Assembly: GCF_001590785.1 (NCBI RefSeq)
Contig: NZ_LTAO01000017.1
Location: forward strand, 1 to 41,697
DNA: 41,697 bases
Direction: 5' to 3'
Origin: Alkalihalobacillus trypoxylicola
GTDB taxonomy: Bacteria; Bacillota; Bacilli; Bacillales; Bacillaceae_D
The notes beneath the pieces are model-generated. The model searched no databases. It was not told the DNA's origin and was given only the letters and a program-made list of their open reading frames with translations. Numbering within the stretch: position 1 is the stretch's first letter; each line of letters begins with the position of its first letter. Made by a program: the position numbers and the translations under genes. Positions 8,501 through 16,626 of this stretch are shown here, piece by piece.

Positions 8501-8759
8501 CTACTGTTTCTTCTTGTTGAGCACTACTTTCCACTTGCTCTTCAGAAAAAACTTCTTCAACCTCTTTATCTAATTCTTCAAGATTAGAAATCTCTTGTTC
8601 TTCTTCAGCTGTCTCTGCTGAAATGCTTTCATTCTCTAACTCTAGCTCTTCAAGCTCAGTTGCACTAGCTACTGATTGAAACGGTGCTGCAATTAATGAA
8701 AAAATAAGTACGAAAATAAGCAATTGATGACTGACTGGCTTCTTTTTTGACACTTTCAT
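5550..8759 (-). CDS. LPXTG-like (LPNTA) anchored leucine-rich-repeat surface protein
   Basis: A 1069-residue wall-anchored protein, internalin-like in layout. In order: a signal peptide (residues 1-33, cleavage near SVASA), a very acidic spacer (35-105), a fibronectin-III-like domain (about 113-200), a beta domain (200-300), a second FN3-like domain (about 300-390), twelve consecutive leucine-rich repeats of exactly 22 residues (about 428-700, consensus LxxLxLxxNxIxDIsxLxxLtn), an Asp-rich stretch (DDDDDWNDWDPDDD), a beta domain (750-905), a Gly-Pro linker of NTPGGGSG units (about 920-1000), then LPNTA at 1035, a hydrophobic segment and the RRRAY tail. LPNTA rather than LPXTG points to a class D-type sortase; none is encoded in the window. 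It is monocistronic. A role in adhesion or matrix is inferred from architecture. The opposite-strand open frames over the linker are shadows. Confidence 0.92.
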   Translation of the reverse strand: MKVSKKKPVSHQLLIFVLIFSLIAAPFQSVASATELEELELENESISAETAEEEQEISNLEELDKEVEEVFSEEQVESSAQQEETVEENLESNIESEEENTDKEISSSDYSPYSVGFDEVTTTSDSITVSWTVSHEPTEDIELYLDGEHFTVPSNSTSYTFTDLIPNERYSITIETKYYNAEYDFYEYVSDHISASPSWSDEELIPVSIITVLNDELSYDEKIRIRGLDQSNKGFNSDEWIDASGELKLPLGKFEVTLYNHNDPSIAAVTTITIEEGKDYLNNPIQIQFRLKEMNEAAEPFEYEVSKVTETSFTLIWNSVSKITGFKLYAYSNDNEDYHQVDSGMFKNDKNEFTLNGLQANMTYWVDFYTEYVHDLNKEYYFKLKTSGEDAKAPKVNFENEKFHDAAAKQLGVFNRNVTEADMKSLEYISIERSELKTLEGLQYAPNLEYLYAYDNEFDDISLLKGLKNLTNLDLDYNKIEDISVLAELELLEYINLRENQISNVDPLKGLTNLVELSLSYNQIENISALKDLKQLVWLDLTRNQVSSLNALSELTQLRNLHLNHNEISDIEPLKELNQLESLHLRDNQITTVDALANLTGLKNLQLGNNQIKDISGLKNLNLLNDLVIYSNNITDISSLASLTNLEYLDLDDNQITDISALKSLTNLQYLYLSDNPITDISVLKELPNLQEVSLYGVEDIDQETVQFLRNRGVEVRYYNDDDDWNDWDPDDDFEDEELDPEVVEELKKTFPADKGFVVSDKGDITLDLTKQSNKEKMELTTEQTRMLIETKQSLVLDNGGVTTSIPASSFDNYDEPVTIEVKELERTPNSLSSTYDFTVKQGSRNISAFDEGVTLTFNVNAGLAKNPKNLKVFYFNEETKKWENIGGTYQNGRVTAVTYHFSIFTVMEAADEDGISDEIVDVDEQLPTPGEGSGTPGGGTGNTPGGGSGNTPGGGSGNTPGGGSGTPGGGTGNTPGGNAGSNGNTGTTPGGNTGTAPSEGQGSDDEKESDSDVEESTVAPVNTSADQKDQTNSLPNTATNSYQALLIGGLLLIAGLIVLAMKQRRRAY
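5820..5965 (-). repeat. tandem Gly-Pro linker repeats within the surface protein
   Basis: Near-identical 24- and 21-bp units encode NTPGGGSG and TPGGGTG. Copy number is likely to vary between strains by slippage and changes linker length without shifting frame. Confidence 0.85.
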
Positions 8760-8818
8760 TAAACCCCCTAAAAAAATATAAAAATAAATAAATCTATCAT
8801 TTCATATAATACTTTTAT

Positions 8819-8847
8819 ACTATACATTATGTACCTATTTATGTAAA
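8819..8847 (-). promoter_or_regulatory. sigma-A promoter of the LRR surface protein gene
   Basis: On the minus strand TTTACA (8847-8842), a 17-bp spacer and TATAGT (8824-8819) match the consensus with one mismatch per box, about 60 bp upstream of the start codon. Confidence 0.65.
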
Positions 8848-8884
8848 TATCTTCTGATTAGTTAGTTAAATAGAACTAAATAAA

Positions 8885-8927
8885 AACAGCCTCAAACTTT
8901 AGTATTCAACTAAAATTTGAGGCTGTT
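8885..8927 (-). terminator. terminator at the end of the polysaccharide cluster
   Basis: AACAGCCTCAAA pairs with TTTGAGGCTGTT, extended by an inner CTTTAGT / ACTAAAA stem; on the minus strand TTTTTATTT follows. It closes the long minus-strand cluster. Confidence 0.9.
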
Positions 8928-8941
8928 AACATTCGTATTGA

Positions 8942-10111
8942 TTAATCCCGACTGAACAAATCTCGTGTATAAACTTTTTCAGAGACATCTATTAACTCTT
9001 CAGATTGACGATTAGCTACGATAACATCACATAGGTTTTTAAATTGCTCAAAGTCATTCAGTACTTTAGAGCCAAAAAATTCATCGTCCTCTAACGCTGG
9101 CTCGTAAACAACGACCTCTACCCCTTTTGCCTTTATACGCTTCATAACTCCTTGAATAGAGGATTGTCTAAAGTTATCCGAATCCATCTTCATCGTTAAT
9201 CTAAAAATCCCAACTGTTTTTGGATTTTTAGCTAAAATACTATCAGCCACATGATCCTTTCTCGTACGATTCGAATCAACAATCGCTGCCATAATATTAT
9301 TAGGAACATCACTATAATTGGCTAGAAGTTGCTTAGTATCCTTCGGCAAACAATAACCACCATAACCAAAGGAAGGATTGTTATAATGACTACCAATTCT
9401 CGGGTCTAAACTAACCCCTTCAATAATATGCTTCGTATCTAAGTCTCGCAGCTCCGCATATGTATCGAGTTCATTAAAGAAAGCTACTCTCATGGCTAAA
9501 TAGGTATTAGCGAATAATTTAATCGCTTCTGCTTCTGTAGAATTGGTAAATAAAATATCGATGTTCTCTTTAAGTGCACCCTTAGCTAACAAATCAGCAA
9601 AAATTTTCGCCCTTTCAGATTGTTCTCCAACCACAATCCTTGATGGATATAAATTATCATGGAGGGCTTTTCCTTCACGGAGAAACTCTGGCGAAAAGAT
9701 AATATTTTGTGTGTCAAACTTCTCACGCATCTGTTCAGTGTATCCAACAGGTACAGTGGACTTAATAACCATAACTGCCTCAGAATTTATGGATAAAACT
9801 GATTCTATAACAGCTTCAACCGTTTCCGTATTAAAATAGTTTTTGACTGGATCATAGTTTGTCGGAGTTGAAATAATCACATAATCTGCATTTTTAAATG
9901 CCTTATAATGATCCGTTGTTGCAGTAAGCTTTAAATTCTTAGTTGCTAAAAATTCTTCAATTTCGGGATCAATGATAGGAGATTTTTTGTCGTTAATCAT
10001 GTCTACCTTTTCTTGGATAATATCAAGAGCTATGACATCATTGTGTTGGGCTAATAAGACAGCGTTTGATAGACCGACATAGCCAGTTCCAGCAATGGTA
10101 ATTTTCATCAT
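8942..10111 (-). CDS. ugd: UDP-glucose 6-dehydrogenase, E. coli Ugd-type
   Basis: Oxidises UDP-glucose twice with NAD to UDP-glucuronate in the cytosol, a precursor for acidic exopolysaccharide. The 389-residue product follows the short enterobacterial Ugd family closely: [11 protein letters not shown] (NAD loop, residues 5-15), [61 protein letters not shown], and [19 protein letters not shown] with the nucleophilic Cys at about residue 254. The start follows AAGGAG; a second ATG directly after it is also possible. It is the last gene of the cluster, 117 bp after the preceding gene. A second dehydrogenase of the longer TuaD/YwqF type lies 1.1 kb upstream, so one may be an acquired duplicate function. 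Confidence 0.93.
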   Translation of the reverse strand: MMKITIAGTGYVGLSNAVLLAQHNDVIALDIIQEKVDMINDKKSPIIDPEIEEFLATKNLKLTATTDHYKAFKNADYVIISTPTNYDPVKNYFNTETVEAVIESVLSINSEAVMVIKSTVPVGYTEQMREKFDTQNIIFSPEFLREGKALHDNLYPSRIVVGEQSERAKIFADLLAKGALKENIDILFTNSTEAEAIKLFANTYLAMRVAFFNELDTYAELRDLDTKHIIEGVSLDPRIGSHYNNPSFGYGGYCLPKDTKQLLANYSDVPNNIMAAIVDSNRTRKDHVADSILAKNPKTVGIFRLTMKMDSDNFRQSSIQGVMKRIKAKGVEVVVYEPALEDDEFFGSKVLNDFEQFKNLCDVIVANRQSEELIDVSEKVYTRDLFSRD

Positions 10112-10228
10112 TATATTCTCCTTAAATAAAATAAGTTAAGGTAATCGTTGTAGCTAATCATATTCATACCCACAATATTTATTCCATATTAAGCTATTGA
10201 AGAAAATTTAGTATTTTATTTATTCTTT

Positions 10229-11254
10229 TTATTTAATTTGATAATACTCGACATACCACTTGGCAAATTTATATAAACCGTCTTCTATTGAAGTTTGTGG
10301 TTTAAAGCCAATAGCATTATGTAGCTTATCTGTTGATGCATAAGTAGCCGGTACATCGCCTGGTTTTATTGGTTCAAATTGCTTATCAAACTCAATTTTT
10401 TTACCAAGGGATTTACTGAATGAACTCTCAAGTGTTGTAATAAAATGCATCAGTTTTTCCGGATTATTATTACCAATATTAAAGACCGAATGAGGTACTT
10501 TACTAGTCGGTGGTACGGTAATAAGCCTTTCAATGCCTTCCACAATATCATCAATATACGTAAAATCACGGTATAAATCGTTGTCGAAGTCTCCATTGTT
10601 ATAGATTTGAATCGGTTCATTTTTAAAATATTTATTAGCAAAACCAAAGTATGCCATATCAGGTCTACCCATCGGACCATAAACCGTAAAGAACCGTAGC
10701 CCAGTTGCTGGAATACCATATAGATGGCTATAAGTATGAGCCATTAATTCATTTGACTTTTTTGTCGAAGCATATAAAGAAACTGGATGGTCTACAAAAT
10801 CCGTTTCTTCAAATGGAACTTTTTTGTTTGTCCCATAAACAGAGCTTGATGATGCATATACTAAATGATCAACAGGATAATGACGACAAGCCTCAAGAAC
10901 GTTTGCAAATCCTACGATATTACTTTGAATATACGCATCAGGATTTTCAAGAGAATAACGTACCCCTGCCTGTGCCGCTAAATTAACCACAACATTAGGT
11001 TTATACTGTTCAAAAAGAGAAAAGAGTGCCTCTTTATTTGAAAGGTCTTCTTTTATGAATGTAAATTTTTCAAATGGCTTTAGATTCTCTAGTCTAGCAT
11101 CTTTCAATTTGACATCATAATAGTCGTTGAAATTGTCTAAGCCAATAACGGTACAGCCATTATCAAGAAGCTTTTTTGATAAATAGAAACCGACAAAACC
11201 AGCAGCACCAGTTATTAAATATGTTTTATCTTTATCGAGAGGTTTGTAAGTCAT
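10229..11254 (-). CDS. UDP-glucuronate 4-epimerase (CapI/GlaE-like)
   Basis: A short-chain dehydrogenase epimerase that converts UDP-glucuronate to UDP-galacturonate, providing an acidic sugar for the polymer. Supporting motifs are TGAAGFVGFYLSKKL (NAD loop near residue 15), GLDNFNDYYDVKLKDARL (characteristic of this subfamily), NLAAQAGVRYSLENPDAY, ASSSSVYG and the YASTKKSNE catalytic Tyr/Lys. At 341 residues it has normal length. Its start overlaps the end of the upstream dehydrogenase gene by 23 bp and has an AAAGGAG site inside that gene, so the pair is translationally coupled; product and substrate match. Other UDP-sugar epimerase specificities are less likely. Confidence 0.9.
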   Translation of the reverse strand: MTYKPLDKDKTYLITGAAGFVGFYLSKKLLDNGCTVIGLDNFNDYYDVKLKDARLENLKPFEKFTFIKEDLSNKEALFSLFEQYKPNVVVNLAAQAGVRYSLENPDAYIQSNIVGFANVLEACRHYPVDHLVYASSSSVYGTNKKVPFEETDFVDHPVSLYASTKKSNELMAHTYSHLYGIPATGLRFFTVYGPMGRPDMAYFGFANKYFKNEPIQIYNNGDFDNDLYRDFTYIDDIVEGIERLITVPPTSKVPHSVFNIGNNNPEKLMHFITTLESSFSKSLGKKIEFDKQFEPIKPGDVPATYASTDKLHNAIGFKPQTSIEDGLYKFAKWYVEYYQIK

Positions 11255-12602
11255 TTTTTAAACTCTCCTTTTTTACTCGTTGAGTTGCTTTCCTACCAAT
11301 AGAGTGATATTCGACTGCCGCTTCCTCCATATTCAGGACAGAATAAATGTTTCGCCCATCAAAAACAAGTGGTGTTCTCATTAAATTCTTATAATCACTT
11401 GGACTTAAAGCTTTCACTTCTCCCCACTCAGTAAAGATAAAACAGACGTTGGCATTATCAAGTGCTTTTTGTGGTGAGTCAACATATGTAATAGAGCCAG
11501 TACCATGCTGTCCCTCAGGATAAACTTTTTCAAAATTATCTCTACCTACAGGATCAAATGCGTAAATATTAGCCCCTTGTTCTAGCAATAGTGGCACGTT
11601 CTCTAAAGAAGCCGCTTCTCTTAAATCATCAGTACCAGGCTTAAAGGTTAAGCCTAAAACCGCTACTTTTAAACCACTCAGTGTAATTAGACGATTTCTA
11701 GCTTTTTTAAATAAAACAGTTTTCTGATCCGTATTGACATCAATCGCTGCTTTGACTGTTTTTAAATCATATCCTTGTTGTTTTGCAATGTAATCTAAGG
11801 CTTTAGTATCCTTAGGGAAACATGAGCCTCCATAGCCTATACCAGCATTTAAAAATTTATTTCCAATACGATCATCAAAGCTCATGCCTTTAGCAACATC
11901 TTGTATATCAGCACCTACCAACTCACATAAATTTGCAATATCATTCATATAAGAGATCTTCAGTGCTAAAAAGTCATTAGAAGCATATTTAATCATCTCC
12001 GCAGAGCGACGATTAACCGGAACAATTGGTAGATTAAAAGGCTTATAAATTTCCATTAAAATATTCTCTGCCCATTTACTCTCAGTCCCAATAATAATTC
12101 TATCAGCGTATAACGTATCATGAACAGCAGAACCTTGTGCCAAAAATTCTGGGTTAGAAGCCACTTCCACTCGCACATCTTTTAATAGAAAATCCTGAAT
12201 AAATTGTTCTACCTTATCATTGGTGCCAACCGGGACAGTGGATTTAACAACCACTAAACAATCCTTTTCAACAGATTCAGCTATTTGTCTTGCAACGGTT
12301 GCAATATAGGATAGGTTTGCAGAGCCATCCGCTAATTCAGGAGTTCCAACTCCAATAAAAATAGCATCAGCATCTTGATAAGCAGCTACATAATCAGTGG
12401 TATACTCCAAACGATCTGCAGCATAATTCTTCCGCATTAACTCTTCTAGACCTTCTTCATAAATAGGAGATTTCCCTGATTTCATCAATTCTACTTTTCT
12501 CTCATCAATATCGACACAGGTCACTTGATGACCTTTTTCAGCAAAACAAACGCCGGCTACTAAGCCAACGTAGCCTGTGCCTGCTACAGCTATTTTATTC
12601 AT
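11232..12602 (-). CDS. UDP-glucose 6-dehydrogenase, TuaD/YwqF-type
   Basis: NAD-dependent oxidation of UDP-glucose to UDP-glucuronate. The 456-residue product has the long-form features: [20 protein letters not shown] (NAD loop), CVDIDERKVE, SKSGKSP-like substrate loop (KSGKSPIYEEGLEEL), KSTVPVGTNDKV, ASNPEFLAQGSAVHDT, and GYGGSCFPKDTKAL with the catalytic Cys at about residue 261; the third domain begins VLGLTFKPGTDDLREA. AGGAG lies 5 nt before the ATG. In B. subtilis this family includes ywqF, the partner of the ywqC-ywqD-ywqE regulators; homologues of those three genes are also in this window. It is probably phosphorylated by the BY-kinase encoded at 28.8 kb (inference from B. subtilis). 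Confidence 0.93.
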   Translation of the reverse strand: MNKIAVAGTGYVGLVAGVCFAEKGHQVTCVDIDERKVELMKSGKSPIYEEGLEELMRKNYAADRLEYTTDYVAAYQDADAIFIGVGTPELADGSANLSYIATVARQIAESVEKDCLVVVKSTVPVGTNDKVEQFIQDFLLKDVRVEVASNPEFLAQGSAVHDTLYADRIIIGTESKWAENILMEIYKPFNLPIVPVNRRSAEMIKYASNDFLALKISYMNDIANLCELVGADIQDVAKGMSFDDRIGNKFLNAGIGYGGSCFPKDTKALDYIAKQQGYDLKTVKAAIDVNTDQKTVLFKKARNRLITLSGLKVAVLGLTFKPGTDDLREAASLENVPLLLEQGANIYAFDPVGRDNFEKVYPEGQHGTGSITYVDSPQKALDNANVCFIFTEWGEVKALSPSDYKNLMRTPLVFDGRNIYSVLNMEEAAVEYHSIGRKATQRVKKESLKNDLQTSR

Positions 12603-12714
12603 GTTATCTCCTACCTTTATCTATATTATTTAAATTTTATTCCTAATTTAATACCAGTTATTTACCTTCTAATATCTATAACCAAACACTACTATGAACT
12701 TCTGCTATAAAGTT

Positions 12715-14187
12715 CTAAGTGGTCTTCTTTATTCTCCTTTTTAAAAATATAGATAATAATTCTTTTACATTATTTTTATCAATTATATATTGCAAACCTA
12801 CATATACTAGTATTCCAATAATTATAGAAAGCACTAATTGTATAAACTCATTAATTTCAGAAAATAAAATTTGTGATATTACTACTACAAATGCCATAGT
12901 TACGGTAGAGAATATGACCTTTTTAAACTGAAACACATATTTTAAAAATTTAAAATTTAGACCTTTACTAACAAAGAATTGCAAAGTAACGGTTTTTAAG
13001 ATTATTTGTAAAGAGTACAATGTTAATATTATCTGTAAGCCTTTATTTCCAAACACATACAAAGTGAATATATATACGAAGGCAGATACTATATCAATAT
13101 ACAATACTAACATAGGTTTATTTAATGAATATAACAAGGAAGTGGCTATATTAGCTGTAAGGACTAAGAATATCATTACAATTGACAATACTTGAATAAC
13201 CTCGATACTACCAATCCATTGATCCCCAAAAAATGTAGGAATTATCAAATGCGCAGTGAGTGAAATACCAACAAATACAGGAAATGATACCATTGCTATT
13301 AAATATGAAACTTTATTATAAACTCTTTTCAGTTTTACCAAATCACTTTTCATTTTAGAAAAGACAGGCAATAAGATTTGTCCAAATGCATTAGTAATAA
13401 GGGCACGTAAATGTAAAATTAAATTCTTCCCGAAGAAGTAGACTCCCAATATTTCAGGTGCAAGCATTCCTCCTATAATAACTTCATCTATCCGATGGGT
13501 TATTTCAGTTAATATTTTTTTTAAAGAAATAGAAAACCCAAAATTTAAAAAGGGTATAATATCTTTCATGTTAAAATGAATCAAAATCTTCATTTCTGTT
13601 TTTCTCAGTGCGACGGTTATAAGTAAGATTGCATAAATGAGTGTAGCTCCAATAGTACCATATACATATCCAAATATACCAAATCCTGAAATTATTAAGG
13701 TAAGAGTTAATACCATATCTAACAATATTTTAATCATTAGGATAATAGAATACTCTTTAAATAATAAGTTTTTCTGTAAAATCACTCTGAAAATGCTTGT
13801 CGAACCATTAATTATAATCGTAATTATGATTAACTTAACTATGATTTCTAAATTCTGAAGTTCATAATAATTTGATATATAGGGTGCAGTTACAAATAAA
13901 ATGCTTGAAATTATAATTGAAATTAATGCACTAAAGAAAAATAATGATGATAATTGTTGTGTATTTACTTTATCTTTTTGTATAACCGCTTCTCCAATTC
14001 CTAAATTATTTATCATTACAGATAATGAAATAAACAAACTGATTATCGCAATATAAGCAAAATCTTGAGGAAGCAATAAAGTAGCTAATATAATCTGATA
14101 TATAGGATAACTAACCGAATTAAATATAGTATTTAAACTTGTCCACTTTACTCCCTTGATTGTTTTGTTTTTTATATTACTCTCCAT
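12715..14187 (-). CDS. Wzx-type polysaccharide flippase (MOP superfamily)
   Basis: A 490-residue membrane protein predicted to flip undecaprenyl-linked repeat units across the membrane. The sequence is hydrophobic throughout with 12-14 likely helices and starts TIKGVKWTSLNTI, a pattern typical of the WzxC/TuaB-like branch; NNLGIGEAVIQKDKV near residue 60 is a conserved loop of that branch. It is very AT-rich, more so than the housekeeping genes of the window. The ribosome binding site (GAAGTGA) is weak. A terminator lies between it and the preceding gene, so its expression depends on read-through or on its own promoter. It pairs functionally with the EpsG-type polymerase at 17.6-18.7 kb. Confidence 0.88.
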   Translation of the reverse strand: MESNIKNKTIKGVKWTSLNTIFNSVSYPIYQIILATLLLPQDFAYIAIISLFISLSVMINNLGIGEAVIQKDKVNTQQLSSLFFFSALISIIISSILFVTAPYISNYYELQNLEIIVKLIIITIIINGSTSIFRVILQKNLLFKEYSIILMIKILLDMVLTLTLIISGFGIFGYVYGTIGATLIYAILLITVALRKTEMKILIHFNMKDIIPFLNFGFSISLKKILTEITHRIDEVIIGGMLAPEILGVYFFGKNLILHLRALITNAFGQILLPVFSKMKSDLVKLKRVYNKVSYLIAMVSFPVFVGISLTAHLIIPTFFGDQWIGSIEVIQVLSIVMIFLVLTANIATSLLYSLNKPMLVLYIDIVSAFVYIFTLYVFGNKGLQIILTLYSLQIILKTVTLQFFVSKGLNFKFLKYVFQFKKVIFSTVTMAFVVVISQILFSEINEFIQLVLSIIIGILVYVGLQYIIDKNNVKELLSIFLKRRIKKTT

Positions 14188-14255
14188 AAAATTTTCATCA
14201 CTTCTTATCTTTTATAAATTGTTTAAAACTTTAGTAATTTAAAATTTACAAAACA

Positions 14256-14287
14256 AAAGGCAATTGAATTTTTACTTCAATTACCTT
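14256..14287 (-). terminator. intrinsic terminator inside the polysaccharide cluster, before wzx
   Basis: AAGGTAATTGAA pairs with TTCAATTGCCTT on the minus strand, followed by TTGTTTTG. It lies in the 240-bp gap between the pyruvyltransferase and flippase genes. Confidence 0.7.
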
Positions 14288-14368
14288 TAAACGAATGTTC
14301 TCATTTTATAATAATTGTTTGTCTCAATTACTATTGCTTCACTCGTTAAATATTTTAACATAACAATA

Positions 14369-14417
14369 ATAATTGAGTTACACTTCTACTATATGTAAAT
14401 AGTAGTATAATTGAGTT
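14369..14417. repeat. hairpin flanked by direct repeats, in the gap before wzx
   Basis: A CTACTAT / AATAGTAG palindrome at 14386-14405 is framed by two copies of ATAATTGAGTTA. Its role is unknown; it has no T-run, so I do not call it a terminator. Confidence 0.5.
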
Positions 14418-14427
14418 ATTTATTGAA

Positions 14428-15630
14428 TTATTGATTTAATACATCAAAAACATTATGATTTTGCACCTTACTTAATTGCTCACTAATATTCTTTGATTCT
14501 TTTTGATATTGGTATAACATTGTTTCAACTGCTGATTCTACTTTTTTAGTATCTAAGTTATTTCTTACGTCAAATATATAGTTTTCTTGGTTAAATATCT
14601 CTAACAATTCATGATATTTTGTTGCCCAGCCTAACGCAATACATGGTATTGAATTCTTATAAGCATGGACAATTGAATGAAATCTAGATCCTATAATAAA
14701 GTCAAATTTCTTTACAAGTTCATCGAATTCAAAACTACTCATATCGTCAGTTATCATTATTACATTTTCATTTTCATAGAATTTTTCCTTTATCATTTCA
14801 CATGCCTTAATATCTTCAAATGAGTGGCGAATCAGATATACTTTTTTTCCTGACTTTAATAAACTCTTAATCACCGAACTATATAATGATATTATTTGTT
14901 TAACATTACCATGTTTAAGATTTTTCATATTCGGAACAATCGCAACCCCACCAATATTTTGAAAATCTGGTATTTCAGGCATTTCCTTAAATACATTTGA
15001 TAAGTTAATTCCTTTATTCATTAGAACTAAATCATATGATTTTTTAACATTTTTAAGTTTATAGTCAATAGCAAGAAAATTATAACCTTCATTTTCCCTT
15101 GCATAGATTACTTTAGGATATTTTATAGCATCTTTCATAAGAAATTTAATTATAGGTTTCCCTAATCCTTTATAAGAAAAAGGACCAAAGGATTGTGGCA
15201 TCAAATAAACATCTATTCCGTATTTCTTTGCAAGCTTAATTCTTAAAAGGTAACCTAAGGAACTACCCGTACCAAACTGAGATGATAAAGCATAACCGCT
15301 CACATCAATAATTGCTTCCGTATTTAGCAATACTTTTTTTATTTTCGGTAACACTGATGAATATTTTTTGTCGACTTTCTTTGCCTTTGCTTCCCATAAA
15401 ATCCTTAATGGTCCTCCCAAAATTTCGAGCACTATACTTGTATTAATTGGTAATATGTCAAATTTATAATTTTCTTTTTCCTTTTTTTCCCTATCGTAAT
15501 CTCTACTAGAGAGAAGTATAATTTTTCTCCCTGGGAACCTTTCTTTAATTTCATCTACAGCAACAAATGTCATAGATTCTGCGCCTTTATTAAACAATTC
15601 TCCACCTGTAATTAAAATATATTTATCCAA
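14428..15630 (-). CDS. polysaccharide pyruvyl transferase family protein
   Basis: A 400-residue cytosolic enzyme predicted to attach ketal-pyruvate from phosphoenolpyruvate to a sugar of the repeat unit, adding negative charge. The family pattern is seen: ITGGELFNKGAESMTFVAV at the N-terminus, DVSGYALSSQFGTGSS, LMPQSFGPF around residue 150, VAIVPNMKNLKHG, and near the C-terminus FIIGSRFHSIVHAYKNSIPCIALGWATKYHEL, the conserved GSRFH block. The start is TTG at 15630, preceded by AAAGGA with a suitable gap; no ATG is better placed. It sits between the GT2 and flippase genes. The exact acceptor cannot be read from sequence. Confidence 0.87.
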   Translation of the reverse strand: MDKYILITGGELFNKGAESMTFVAVDEIKERFPGRKIILLSSRDYDREKKEKENYKFDILPINTSIVLEILGGPLRILWEAKAKKVDKKYSSVLPKIKKVLLNTEAIIDVSGYALSSQFGTGSSLGYLLRIKLAKKYGIDVYLMPQSFGPFSYKGLGKPIIKFLMKDAIKYPKVIYARENEGYNFLAIDYKLKNVKKSYDLVLMNKGINLSNVFKEMPEIPDFQNIGGVAIVPNMKNLKHGNVKQIISLYSSVIKSLLKSGKKVYLIRHSFEDIKACEMIKEKFYENENVIMITDDMSSFEFDELVKKFDFIIGSRFHSIVHAYKNSIPCIALGWATKYHELLEIFNQENYIFDVRNNLDTKKVESAVETMLYQYQKESKNISEQLSKVQNHNVFDVLNQ

Positions 15631-15676
15631 TTTATATTCCTTTCATTATTAAATAATAATAAGTTTGATTATTATA

Positions 15677-16576
15677 TTATATACTTTTTTTGTTATTATA
15701 ATAAAAAATTTTCGCAAAATGGATTAAACTTTCTCTGTGGAATGGGTAAATCTTTACAGCATAGAACCACTTTTTTAAAGCTTGTTTATAACCACTCTTC
15801 ATAGCATAATAAGGAATTAATTTTAACTTTCTTATAGAATTAACTCTAGGTTTTAATTTTAAGTATTCTAAATTAAGCTCATTTATTTTTTCTAACCCCT
15901 GAATCTTATTATCAACATTGGCCGAAATTCTTTCTCCCTCATGGATATAGTAATTAACTAAGGGAATGTCAACATAGTCTACTTTATAGTATTTAGATAT
16001 TCGCAGCCACAATTCGAAATCTTGTGAAGCCTTTAGTTCATTATTAAAACCTCCACAAAATTCCAAAGATTCCTTTTTCAACATTACAAAAGAAGTTGAT
16101 CCGATAAAATTCCATAATATTAATTTATCGTAAACCATACCAGACACTCTGTTAGCCCTTAAAACTTTTCTTTCTTTCTCATTTCCCCTTAAAATTATAG
16201 TAAATGAGTCACAGTAAACTAGACCGACTTGCTTATCTACAAACTTCTCCAACTGTAACTCGATTTTATTAAATATCCATTCATCATCATCATCTAAGAA
16301 AGCAACATATTCACCTTTAGAAGCCTCAATTCCAGTATTTCTAGCTTTACATGCTCCTTGATTAGACTTATGTTGTATATACTTGACTCGACTATCATTC
16401 AGATTTCTTATATTCATTTCTACTTCTTTTCTATTAGGGTCATCGTTAGGAGAATCATCTATAATAATTATTTCCAAATTCTCATAGCTTTGATTTAATA
16501 CACTTTGTACCGCCCTTAGTAATACTCCATATGGTCTTTTATATGTTGTAATTATTACGCTCACTAAATTACTCAC
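15677..16576 (-). CDS. family 2 glycosyltransferase
   Basis: A 299-residue GT-A fold inverting glycosyltransferase expected to add a sugar to the lipid-linked repeat unit at the cytosolic face. Visible features: VSVIITTYKRPYGVLLRAVQSVLNQSYENLEIIIIDDSPND (nucleotide-binding start), NQGACKARNTGI, and FLDDDDEW, the metal-binding D-x-D region near residue 92. The acceptor-domain part contains ASQDFELWLRISKY, the usual ED/QD-like block with Asp-Phe-Glu. The start is GTG at 16576 with GAGAGGTG upstream. The donor and linkage are unknown. Confidence 0.9.
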   Translation of the reverse strand: MSNLVSVIITTYKRPYGVLLRAVQSVLNQSYENLEIIIIDDSPNDDPNRKEVEMNIRNLNDSRVKYIQHKSNQGACKARNTGIEASKGEYVAFLDDDDEWIFNKIELQLEKFVDKQVGLVYCDSFTIILRGNEKERKVLRANRVSGMVYDKLILWNFIGSTSFVMLKKESLEFCGGFNNELKASQDFELWLRISKYYKVDYVDIPLVNYYIHEGERISANVDNKIQGLEKINELNLEYLKLKPRVNSIRKLKLIPYYAMKSGYKQALKKWFYAVKIYPFHRESLIHFAKIFYYNNKKSI

Positions 16577-16626
16577 AAAGCACCTCTCTATATAATTCCA
16601 TTATTTTAAATTCACTTTTTTAATCC

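Noticed and set aside
12696-12715. GAACTT / AAGTTC hairpin at the end of wzx as a terminator
   Set aside because: The stem is short and no T-run follows on either strand.
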